Assembly (NCBI RefSeq): GCF_003987145.1
Contig: NZ_PIPL01000001.1
Location: 992,001 to 1,056,000, forward strand
Direction: 5' to 3'
DNA length: 64,000 nt
Source: Aliidiomarina minuta
GTDB taxonomy: Bacteria > Pseudomonadota > Gammaproteobacteria > Enterobacterales > Alteromonadaceae
A model generated the notes under the pieces. It was not told the DNA's origin. It saw only the letters and a list, made by a program, of their open reading frames with translations, and did no database searches. Of the stretch, positions 56,871-64,000 are shown in pieces. The translations under genes and the position numbers were made by a program. Numbering within the stretch: the first letter of the stretch is position 1; each line of letters begins with the position of its first letter.

Positions 56871-57419
56871 GTGCTCAATCAGAAAAGGACGCTGTTAATC
56901 ACTGCTGCTCTATTGATGGCTAGTGGTTCCGCGAGATCCGCCGAGTTATTTTATGATATTGCAGATTTTTACTCTTATTCCGTACAAACTTCGGTGTGGA
57001 CTACACATTTTAACCCCCAGCCAGAGCATAATAACCATCAGGAATTAATAGGTATTGAACGCTTTGGTGATAATTTTGCCACGCAGCCCATATTAGATAG
57101 AACAACGTTATTAAAGAATGCGACACCGCTCATTGGCATAAGCTTTTTTCAAAACTCTTATTCACAGTCAACCGTCTATGCCTATGCTGGTTTCCGGCAG
57201 CCGCTAAGTGCGAATCAGCGAACACATATTTATGCCAAAATAACAGCGGGTTTTATTCATGGCTATCGGCATGAATTTCAACATAAGGTGCCTTTTAACC
57301 ACTTTGGCATTTCTCCTGCTGCGGTTCCCAGCGTGGGGTTACAACATCAGCGTTTTAATGCAGAAATAATTCTATTCGGGGCTTCTGGAACTATGATTAA
57401 TGTCGGCTATAGCTTTTAA
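56871..57419 (+). CDS. Probable small outer-membrane beta-barrel protein
   Basis: A 182-residue exported protein. A signal peptide (about 1-24, ending SARSAE) is followed by alternating aromatic/polar strands with several surface-loop-like turns, ending in VGYSF, a C-terminal Phe typical of BamA-recognised barrels. The size suits an eight-stranded barrel. There is some likeness to PagP-type lipid A palmitoyltransferases in overall form (aromatic-rich strands, conserved-looking FGDNFATQP and FFQNSYSQSTVYAYAG), but I cannot confirm catalytic residues. GTG start with GGGAGG seven bases upstream. Divergent from smc, monocistronic. Confidence 0.68.
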   Translation: MLNQKRTLLITAALLMASGSARSAELFYDIADFYSYSVQTSVWTTHFNPQPEHNNHQELIGIERFGDNFATQPILDRTTLLKNATPLIGISFFQNSYSQSTVYAYAGFRQPLSANQRTHIYAKITAGFIHGYRHEFQHKVPFNHFGISPAAVPSVGLQHQRFNAEIILFGASGTMINVGYSF

Positions 57420-57449
57420 TCTTCTCCTGACACCGACTTTGCTATGCAT

Positions 57450-58742
57450 TTAGTCATCATCATCCAGTAGTCGCTCAGGATTCAGCTTCTTACCGGGTTG
57501 CACACCTAACTCACGGAACTTCTCCACCCGGCTGACCAGGTTGCCGCGCCCCTGACTTAACTTATTAAAAGCACCATCCAGGTGTTTGCCTGTATTTTCC
57601 AGTGCACCCTTAACTTTGTTCATATCATCCACGAAACCAACAAATTTATCGTAAAGGCGGGCCGCGTCGCTGGCGATGCGCTGTGCATTCTGGCTCTGGT
57701 ATTCATACTGCCAGATATTATGAACGGTGCGCAAAGCAACCAATAAGTTGGTCGGGCTGACCAACATAATATTATTATCCAGCGCCAGCGAGATCAGATC
57801 CGGGTCCTGATCAACAGCCAACAGGAAGGCAGGCTCAATGGGAATAAACATCAACACGTAATCCAGCGTCCGCACACCGTCCAACTGCTGATAACTTTTA
57901 TTGCCTAACTGCTTAATGTGAGTACGCACTGAGCGCACATGCTCTTCAAGGGCTCGTTTACGGTCGCTGTCTTCGGCGGCATTAAAATAACGCTCATAAG
58001 CCGTCAGCGACACTTTCGAATCAATAACTACGTCTTTTTCATTCGGCAGATGCACTATAACATCCGGTTTAAATGCCTTGCCTTCAGCATTGCGGTGCTG
58101 ACTCTGAGTCTCATATTCATGACCTTCACGCAGACCCGACTGAGACAACATACGGGCCAGGACCACTTCGCCCCAGTTGCCCTGCTGCTTACTGTCACCT
58201 TTTAACGCCTGAGTCAGTGCATGAGCTTCATCCATCATGTGTTTATTCAGGTCGCGCAGCTGAGTCAGCTCCTGTTTTAACGAAGCACGTTCTTTGGTCT
58301 CATCAGTAAACTGCTGGGCAACCTGCTGGCGGAAACTATCTATCTGCTGCTGTAACGGCGCCAGTGTATGCGCTAACGACTGCTGATTGCTTTTCTCAAA
58401 TTGGGCAGACTTTTGCTCTAGTACCCGGTTGGCGAGACGCTCAAATTCCTTTTGCAAACGCTCTTCACTGCGTTGCAGCAAACTGATTTTCTCAGCCGCA
58501 TTTTGTCGTGCCTGGTCCGCCTGCGCACGCAAAGTCGCCAGCTCCAGCTGCAACTCCTGCTGCTCGAGCTGGCTCGTTTCCAGACGCTGTTGCAACTGCT
58601 GGTTATGCTGCTCCAGCTGCGCTTTTTGCGCCTGTTCCAGCGCCCGTCCACGCTGTTGCCATAAGGCGCAAAGCAGGACGCCTGAAACCACCGCAGTGAC
58701 TGCCGCCGCAGCCAGTTGCCACCAGACCAGAGTTAACAACAT
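57450..58742 (-). CDS. rmuC: DNA recombination protein RmuC
   Basis: A 430-residue RmuC protein. An N-terminal membrane helix, a long Gln-rich coiled coil (about 30-170) and the RmuC nuclease-like domain with GNWGEVVLARMLSQSGLREGHEYETQ, PDVIVHLPNEKDVVIDSKVSL and YVLMFIPIEPAFL are seen in order. RmuC limits recombination at inverted repeats and has a PD-(D/E)XK-like fold. Its ATG overlaps the fumarase stop by one base (TAATG), so it is co-translated with fumarase although the two roles are not obviously linked. Confidence 0.94.
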   Translation of the reverse strand: MLLTLVWWQLAAAAVTAVVSGVLLCALWQQRGRALEQAQKAQLEQHNQQLQQRLETSQLEQQELQLELATLRAQADQARQNAAEKISLLQRSEERLQKEFERLANRVLEQKSAQFEKSNQQSLAHTLAPLQQQIDSFRQQVAQQFTDETKERASLKQELTQLRDLNKHMMDEAHALTQALKGDSKQQGNWGEVVLARMLSQSGLREGHEYETQSQHRNAEGKAFKPDVIVHLPNEKDVVIDSKVSLTAYERYFNAAEDSDRKRALEEHVRSVRTHIKQLGNKSYQQLDGVRTLDYVLMFIPIEPAFLLAVDQDPDLISLALDNNIMLVSPTNLLVALRTVHNIWQYEYQSQNAQRIASDAARLYDKFVGFVDDMNKVKGALENTGKHLDGAFNKLSQGRGNLVSRVEKFRELGVQPGKKLNPERLLDDDD

Positions 58743-60265
58743 TATTTTTGCAGTGCCTCGTCAAGCTCTGCAATTTTAACCGCCCAGGTAGCCGGGCCTT
58801 CTTTATGCGCGTTATTGCCCATAGAATCTACGGCGACGGTAACCGGCATATCTTCAACTTCAAACTGGTAAATGGCTTCCATGCCTAAATCATCAAAAGC
58901 CACAACGTCTGCCTTCTTAATGGCTTTCGCGACCAGGTAGGCAGCGCCGCCCACCGCCATAAGGTAGACCGCTTTATGTTTCGCAATGCTCTGCACGGTT
59001 TTATCGCCGCGTTCGGCTTTGCCTATCATGCCAATAATACCGGTCTGCTCAAGCATAGTGTCGGTAAATTTATCCATACGGGTCGCTGTGGTTGGGCCCG
59101 CAGGGCCTACCGCTTCGTCGCCGACAGGATCCACTGGGCCGACGTAATAAATAAATTTATTGGTAAAATCTACCGGCAGCTCTTCGCCTTTGCTGAGCAT
59201 TTCAGCAATGCGTTTATGGGCTGCATCGCGGCCGGTCAGCAATTTGCCGGAAAGCAATACGGTCTCGCCCATTTTCCAGTCCAGCACGTCTTCTTTTGTA
59301 AGGCTGTCCAGATTCACCCGGCGCACGTTTTCGCCCACTTCAAAGGTAATGTCCGGCCAGTCTTCCAGTTTAGGTGGTTGCAAATCGGCAGGGCCTGAAC
59401 CGTCCAGCGTAAAGTGCACATGTCGGGTCGCCGCGCAGTTCGGAATCAAGGTGACGGGTTTCGAGGCTGCATGGGTTGGCAAAGAATTGATCTTAACATC
59501 CACCACAGTCGTGAGGCCGCCCAGCCCCTGCGCACCTATACCCAGTTTATTGATACGCTCGTAAATTTCCAGACGCAGCTCTTCTTCGGCGCTTTGCGGG
59601 CCGCGGGCAATCAAATCCTGAATATCGACCGGATCCATCAACGACTCTTTAGCCAGCACTGCGGATTTTTCTGCCGTACCACCGATGCCCAGTCCAATCA
59701 TACCTGGCGGGCACCAGCCAGCGCCCATTTTAGGCAACGTCTCTACTACCCAGTCGGCGATAGAATCACTGGGGTTGAGCATGACCATTTTAGATTTGTT
59801 TTCAGACCCACCGCCTTTCGCGGCAATCATGACATCTACTTCAGCGCCTTTCACCATATCTAAATGCAGTACCGCTGGCGTGTTATCACCGGTATTTTTG
59901 CGGGTTCCTGCTGGGTCGGCTACTATCGAGGCTCGCAGTGGATTGTCCGGATTGTTATAAGCACGACGGGTCCCTTCGTCCAGCATCTCCTGAATTGTCA
60001 TATCGGTTTTATCCCACTTCACGTCCATGCCCACTTTGACAAAGCAGGTCACAATGCCCGTGTCCTGACAGATAGGACGATGGCCCTGAGCCGACATCCG
60101 CGAATTTTGCAGCATTTGAGCAATGGCATGTTTTGCCGCTTCGCTCTGCTCGCGCTCATAAGCGTCGGCCAGTGCTTCCACGAAGTCCAAAGGATGATAA
60201 TAAGATATAAACTGCAATGCATCAGCGATGCTGTCGATAAAGTCCTGTTGCTTGATGGTCGACAT
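58742..60265 (-). CDS. fumA: Class I (iron-sulfur) fumarate hydratase
   Basis: A 507-residue oxygen-sensitive [4Fe-4S] fumarase that interconverts fumarate and malate. The N-terminal catalytic part includes CQDTGIVTCF and NCAATRHVHFTLDG with cluster cysteines, and the C-terminal beta-domain begins LLSGKLLTGRDAAHKRI. The length fits a single-chain class I enzyme. ATG at 60265 with GAGG seven bases upstream is the best start; a second ATG four codons upstream lacks that site. The gene symbol could equally be fumB. First gene of a fumarase-rmuC operon, divergent from pabB. Confidence 0.93.
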   Translation of the reverse strand: MSTIKQQDFIDSIADALQFISYYHPLDFVEALADAYEREQSEAAKHAIAQMLQNSRMSAQGHRPICQDTGIVTCFVKVGMDVKWDKTDMTIQEMLDEGTRRAYNNPDNPLRASIVADPAGTRKNTGDNTPAVLHLDMVKGAEVDVMIAAKGGGSENKSKMVMLNPSDSIADWVVETLPKMGAGWCPPGMIGLGIGGTAEKSAVLAKESLMDPVDIQDLIARGPQSAEEELRLEIYERINKLGIGAQGLGGLTTVVDVKINSLPTHAASKPVTLIPNCAATRHVHFTLDGSGPADLQPPKLEDWPDITFEVGENVRRVNLDSLTKEDVLDWKMGETVLLSGKLLTGRDAAHKRIAEMLSKGEELPVDFTNKFIYYVGPVDPVGDEAVGPAGPTTATRMDKFTDTMLEQTGIIGMIGKAERGDKTVQSIAKHKAVYLMAVGGAAYLVAKAIKKADVVAFDDLGMEAIYQFEVEDMPVTVAVDSMGNNAHKEGPATWAVKIAELDEALQK

Positions 60266-60382
60266 ATATAACCTCATGTCCTGGCAAATGTGGTGACCCG
60301 GCCGCAGCCAGGAAAAGTGATTCTTAAGCGGCGCTTATGATACTCTGTTCTACATGAAGCTGCCAGTGAGTGAAACCTTCTC

Positions 60383-61750
60383 ATGCCTGTTGAACCCTTA
60401 GCCAGTATCGAATTGCCCTATGACCAGTGGTGCGATGCCGGACTGCTGTTTGCCCCTTTTGCCGACGAACCCTGGGCGATGTTATTAGACTCAGCTGCCA
60501 GTCAGCATCCAGACAGTCGTTACGATATTTTATTGCGCAAGCCTTTGCATATCCTGTCGACGCATATCCTGTCCACGAATATCCTGTCCACGAAGAGCGC
60601 CGACAATAATTCTGACCCTTTTGCACAACTCACTTTGTATTTGCAACAAATGCCAGATTATCAGGGACAGCATGAATTGCCTTTTAGTGGTGGAGCCGCC
60701 GGATATTTCTCCTACGATGCAGGTCGCCGAATCGAGAAAATACCCACTCTCGCTGAGGCCGATATTAAGCTGCCTGACATCGCTCTGGGGTTCTATCAAT
60801 ACGCGCTGATTATCGATCACCAGCAGCAGCGCACCTATGCGCTGGCTCCGCAAAGCGAATTAAGTCAGCAAGCTGATTTCTGGCGTCCTCATCAATTACA
60901 TCAAAATTCTCCGTTTCATTTACTCGGTGAATGGCAAAGCAATATGAGCAAAGCTGAGTATCAACTTAAAATTGCACAGATACACGAGCACCTGCTTGCC
61001 GGAGATTGTTACCAGATTAATCTGGCGCAACGTTTTCAGGCTCCTTATGAAGGCAGCGAATGGCAAGCCTATCAGCGTCTGAAAGAAGCGAATACGGCTC
61101 CTTTTTCCGCTTTTATTCGTTTACCCGAAGGCGCCGTACTTAGCCTGTCACCAGAACGTTTCTTGCAAAGTTCAGCCACTGGTGAAGTGGAAACTAAACC
61201 CATTAAAGGCACCCGACCACGTCAGCAAAATCCGAAGCAGGACGAAGCAGAAAAAAATACACTCCTGCATTCGGCTAAAGATCAGGCCGAAAATTTAATG
61301 ATTGTCGACCTGCTGCGTAATGACTTAAGTCGTGTCTGCCTGCCCGGTAGCGTCAAGGTACCAGCCCTGTTTGCTATAGAAAGTTTTGCCGCTGTACACC
61401 ACCTGGTCAGTACAGTGCGCGGACAGCTGCCACACCCCAGTGACATAGTGAACTTAATCCGCGCCGCATTCCCCGGAGGCTCTATCACAGGAGCCCCCAA
61501 AGTCAGTGCCATGACCATTATCGAACAGCTCGAACCGCATCGGCGCAGTGTCTATTGTGGCAGTATTGGTTATATCAGTAAGAACGGCCGCAGCGATACT
61601 AACATTGCCATTCGTACTCTGGTGGCCAGTGAAGGACAGTTATACTGCTGGGCTGGAGGAGGCATTGTCGCCGATTCCGAAGCTCTGGCGGAGTATCAGG
61701 AAACCCTCGATAAAGTGAATAAAATTCTACCGGTATTAGCAGATGATTAA
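60383..61750 (+). CDS. pabB: Aminodeoxychorismate synthase component I
   Basis: Uses ammonia from PabA to turn chorismate into 4-amino-4-deoxychorismate for folate synthesis. The chorismate-binding domain shows the lysine in TKPIKGTRPR, LLRNDLSRVC, HLVSTVRGQL, GSITGAPKVSAM and YCWAGGGIVADS, all typical. Residues about 55-70 contain a lineage-specific 15-bp tandem expansion encoding HILST repeats, in the poorly conserved N-terminal region. The start of nudL overlaps its end by 8 bases. Gene order pabB-nudL-sdaA matches E. coli. Confidence 0.95.
   Translation: MPVEPLASIELPYDQWCDAGLLFAPFADEPWAMLLDSAASQHPDSRYDILLRKPLHILSTHILSTNILSTKSADNNSDPFAQLTLYLQQMPDYQGQHELPFSGGAAGYFSYDAGRRIEKIPTLAEADIKLPDIALGFYQYALIIDHQQQRTYALAPQSELSQQADFWRPHQLHQNSPFHLLGEWQSNMSKAEYQLKIAQIHEHLLAGDCYQINLAQRFQAPYEGSEWQAYQRLKEANTAPFSAFIRLPEGAVLSLSPERFLQSSATGEVETKPIKGTRPRQQNPKQDEAEKNTLLHSAKDQAENLMIVDLLRNDLSRVCLPGSVKVPALFAIESFAAVHHLVSTVRGQLPHPSDIVNLIRAAFPGGSITGAPKVSAMTIIEQLEPHRRSVYCGSIGYISKNGRSDTNIAIRTLVASEGQLYCWAGGGIVADSEALAEYQETLDKVNKILPVLADD
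60548..60592 (+). repeat. Three tandem 15-bp units inside pabB
   Basis: Three head-to-tail 15-bp units at 60548-60562, 60563-60577 and 60578-60592, each with core ATATCCTGTC and differing at two positions or fewer. They keep frame and encode three near-identical pentapeptides (HILST, HILST, NILST). The region is not part of a known active-site element. Confidence 0.9.
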
Positions 61751-62342
61751 GACCCGAGCGCAGTTTTTACATCAGTTTCACTTATTCCGTAGTAGCCCGG
61801 CAAGGCCCCTGAAAATGAAAGGCCTGCGACCGGCTGCGGTATTAATTCCGCTAATTGAAGGCGAGCGCAGTATTGAGGTCGTGTTAACCAAGCGTACTCA
61901 GCATTTACGCCATCATGCCGGCCAGATATGCTTCCCGGGTGGTCGTCAGGAACCGGCAGATGCGGATCTGAAAGCGACTGCACTACGTGAATACGAAGAG
62001 GAACTGGGCGTTAGCGCTGAAGGCATTGATATTGTAGGGCAGCTACCGGATTACCCGGTTATCAGCCAGTTCATTATTCGCCCTTATGTCGGTTTTTTAT
62101 CCAGAAAACCAGAATGGAACCCCGATCCCGGTGAAGTCGCCGACATTTTCACCGTCCCTTTGCACCATCTACTCAGCCAGGAACAGCACTACGCTTACAA
62201 AGTGGAAAGATTTATTTACGATAAGATCTGGTTCATACCCTGGCAAGAGCGGGTTATCTGGGGGGCTACCGCCGGTATCATAAGAAATTTAGCCGAACAA
62301 TTGGATCCGAAACAGACACAGCTGTACAGACCACTGAATTGA
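61743..62342 (+). CDS. nudL: Nudix CoA pyrophosphatase (NudL/YeaB type)
   Basis: A 199-residue Nudix hydrolase. The Nudix box is FPGGRQEPADADLKATALREYEEELGV, with REYEEELG the metal-binding core, and the adjacent LTKRTQHLRHHAGQICFPGG is the UPF0035 motif typical of CoA-specific enzymes. It probably cuts CoA or acyl-CoA to phosphopantetheine and 3',5'-ADP. The ATG sits within the last codons of pabB, so it is translationally coupled, and sdaA follows on the same strand. Confidence 0.93.
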   Translation: MIKTRAQFLHQFHLFRSSPARPLKMKGLRPAAVLIPLIEGERSIEVVLTKRTQHLRHHAGQICFPGGRQEPADADLKATALREYEEELGVSAEGIDIVGQLPDYPVISQFIIRPYVGFLSRKPEWNPDPGEVADIFTVPLHHLLSQEQHYAYKVERFIYDKIWFIPWQERVIWGATAGIIRNLAEQLDPKQTQLYRPLN

Positions 62343-62416
62343 ATCTTGCGTTAACTCTCTGTCACCCCCACACTATCTGCAACATCGCAAATTAACAGAA
62401 CGGAGCACGCAACTGA

Positions 62417-63790
62417 ATGATCAGTGTATTTGATATGTATAAAGTAGGTATTGGCCCATCCAGCTCTCACACTGTGGGGCCCATGCGGGCAGCTTATGAC
62501 TTTATGCAGCAAGTCAAAGCGGAGTCTGATTTAGCCAGTGTCACCCATGTCGAAGTCGAGCTTTTTGGTTCATTAGGGCAAACCGGCAAAGGGCATGGTA
62601 CTGGCAAAGCAGTCATTCTTGGCCTTGCCGGCGAACTACCGGAATCTGTCGACACCAGTAAAATCGATGACTTTCTGGCTCAGGTCGACAAAGAACAAAA
62701 ATTAACGTTACTTGGCGAACAGAACATTAAATTCCCTCGCCAGGGCGCTATCGTGTTTCACCGCCGTAAGTCTATGCCCAAGCATGCTAACGCTATGGAG
62801 CTGCGCGCCTACGCGGGCGACAAACTGTTATTGAAAGACCTTTATTATTCGATTGGTGGCGGCTTTATCGTCCGTGATGCTGATTTTGATGAAACCCTGG
62901 AAGAAGCCATCGAACAAAGCAGCAAACCAGCCCCTTATCCGTTTGACAGTGCAGCTGATTTATTACGCCAGTGCGAGGAACACAAGATCAGTATCGGTGA
63001 GCTGATGCTGGCCAACGAGAAGGTAGTACGTTCTGAAGCAGATGTACGTAAAGGTCTGATGCATATCTGGCAAACCATGCAGGACTGCATCGACAAAGGA
63101 ATTCAAACCGAAGGTACCCTGCCGGGTGGTCTGAAAGTCAGACGGAGGGCGCCGGATCTTTATAAGCGGCTAAGCGAAGAAACTGTGCAGGATCCAATGG
63201 GTGCTATGGACTGGGTTAATTTATATGCGCTTGCCGTCAATGAAGAAAACGCAGCGGGGGGGCGTATAGTCACCGCCCCTACTAATGGAGCAGCTGGAAT
63301 TATTCCAGCGGTAATGAAATACGCCGATACCTTTATTCGGAAACTGGACGAAGACGCCGTCATTGATTTCTTACTGACCTCCGCAGCTATTGGCATTCTG
63401 TACAAGAAAAATGCTTCCATTTCTGGCGCTGAAGTCGGTTGCCAGGGCGAAGTCGGCGTTGCCTGCTCAATGGCTGCAGGCGCTCTGGCTGAGGTCATGG
63501 GCGGCACTGTCAGTCAGGTCGAATGCGCTGCTGAAATCGGTATGGAGCACAATCTTGGCCTTACCTGCGATCCCGTAGGCGGGCTGGTTCAGGTACCCTG
63601 TATCGAACGTAATGCGATGGGCTCAGTGAAAGCCATTAATGCCGCACGACTGGCTTTGCGCGGCAGTGGCGACCATAAGGTCTCACTGGATAAGGTCATT
63701 AAGACCATGTGGGATACGGGTAACGATATGAAAACGAAATATAAAGAGACCGCTCGTGGCGGTCTGGCTGTTAATATTACTGAGTGTTAA
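62417..63790 (+). CDS. sdaA: L-serine ammonia-lyase (dehydratase), iron-sulfur type
   Basis: A 457-residue single-chain SdaA/SdaB-type enzyme that deaminates L-serine to pyruvate. The beta-like domain begins [26 protein letters not shown]. The catalytic alpha-like part includes [36 protein letters not shown] and [18 protein letters not shown], with the cysteines for a [4Fe-4S] cluster. It is separated from nudL by 74 bases, so it probably has its own promoter. It ends in a large hairpin terminator. Confidence 0.96.
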   Translation: MISVFDMYKVGIGPSSSHTVGPMRAAYDFMQQVKAESDLASVTHVEVELFGSLGQTGKGHGTGKAVILGLAGELPESVDTSKIDDFLAQVDKEQKLTLLGEQNIKFPRQGAIVFHRRKSMPKHANAMELRAYAGDKLLLKDLYYSIGGGFIVRDADFDETLEEAIEQSSKPAPYPFDSAADLLRQCEEHKISIGELMLANEKVVRSEADVRKGLMHIWQTMQDCIDKGIQTEGTLPGGLKVRRRAPDLYKRLSEETVQDPMGAMDWVNLYALAVNEENAAGGRIVTAPTNGAAGIIPAVMKYADTFIRKLDEDAVIDFLLTSAAIGILYKKNASISGAEVGCQGEVGVACSMAAGALAEVMGGTVSQVECAAEIGMEHNLGLTCDPVGGLVQVPCIERNAMGSVKAINAARLALRGSGDHKVSLDKVIKTMWDTGNDMKTKYKETARGGLAVNITEC

Positions 63791-63796
63791 AAAAAG

Positions 63797-63865
63797 AGCC
63801 GCCCCTTTCTATATGCAGCGTACCTGTATGCAACGTACCTGTATGCAAAGTAATGGGCGGCTTTC

Positions 63866-63867
<2 letters not shown>
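63797..63867. terminator. Terminator of sdaA with expanded loop
   Basis: An 8-bp stem AGCCGCCC (63797-63804) with GGGCGGCT (63855-63862), preceded by an A-run and followed by TTCTT. The 50-base loop is unusually long and consists largely of a tandem repeat. It also lies directly after the stop of the convergent partial gene, so it can act both ways. Confidence 0.75.
63812..63852. repeat. Tandem 15-bp units in a terminator loop
   Basis: Two 15-bp units at 63812-63826 and 63827-63841 (core TATGCA-CGTACCTG, one difference) and a partial third at 63842-63852. They fill most of the loop of the sdaA terminator. The sequence is unrelated to the 15-bp unit in pabB. Confidence 0.85.

Positions 63868-64000
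<133 letters not shown>

Overview
The window looks like ordinary chromosome of a marine gammaproteobacterium of the Alteromonadales, most likely the Idiomarinaceae. This is inferred from protein families and gene order, not from a marker gene. Housekeeping blocks keep the gammaproteobacterial order: dnaE-accA-tilS, tRNA-Asp/dnaQ/rnhA near yafS-gloB-mltD, smc-zipA-ligA, and pabB-nudL-sdaA. Coding density is very high, with many 1-4 base start/stop overlaps and several tail-to-tail overlaps. I see no prophage, transposase, integrase, CRISPR array or toxin-antitoxin pair.

Region by region. 1-15000: a PAS-PAS-GGDEF cyclase, small conserved proteins (YchJ-like, NTF2-like, YjbQ-like), a small Imm_superinfect-like membrane protein fused by start/stop overlap to a LytS/LytR-type two-component pair, an unusual membrane alpha/beta hydrolase, a solute-binding-like protein, a large MscS-family channel and a first RND efflux operon. 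15000-19600: a PA2779/PA2778-type pair, a TauE/SafE permease, and a PII-like protein next to a K+/H+ antiporter. 19600-25400: the branched-chain 2-oxoacid dehydrogenase E1 alpha, E1 beta and E2 genes, then an AstE-like deacylase and a DUF599 membrane protein. 25400-32200: a second RND efflux operon, a patatin-like lipase and another GGDEF protein.

32155-41200: tilS, accA and dnaE on the minus strand, then a PAS-GGDEF cyclase and an Aer-like chemoreceptor. 41250-47900: three identical tRNA-Asp genes behind a near-consensus promoter, a TIGR03503-type protein, dnaQ and rnhA, then a four-gene sulfur-import and rhodanese operon sitting between rnhA and yafS, then gloB. 48000-64000: mltD and a small exported protein, ligA, zipA, smc, a probable outer-membrane barrel, rmuC, class I fumarase, pabB, a CoA-type Nudix hydrolase, sdaA, and the end of an unidentified gene.

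Most genes are conventional. The parts that best repay a second look are the PII-like/antiporter pair, the sulfur operon with a 36-bp dyad over its -10 box placed inside a conserved block, the small Imm-like protein coupled to a sensor kinase, the PA2778/PA2779 pair, two unrelated 15-bp tandem expansions (one in pabB, one in the loop of the sdaA terminator), and a variant P-loop in TilS. I found nothing I can defend as a wholly new multi-gene system.
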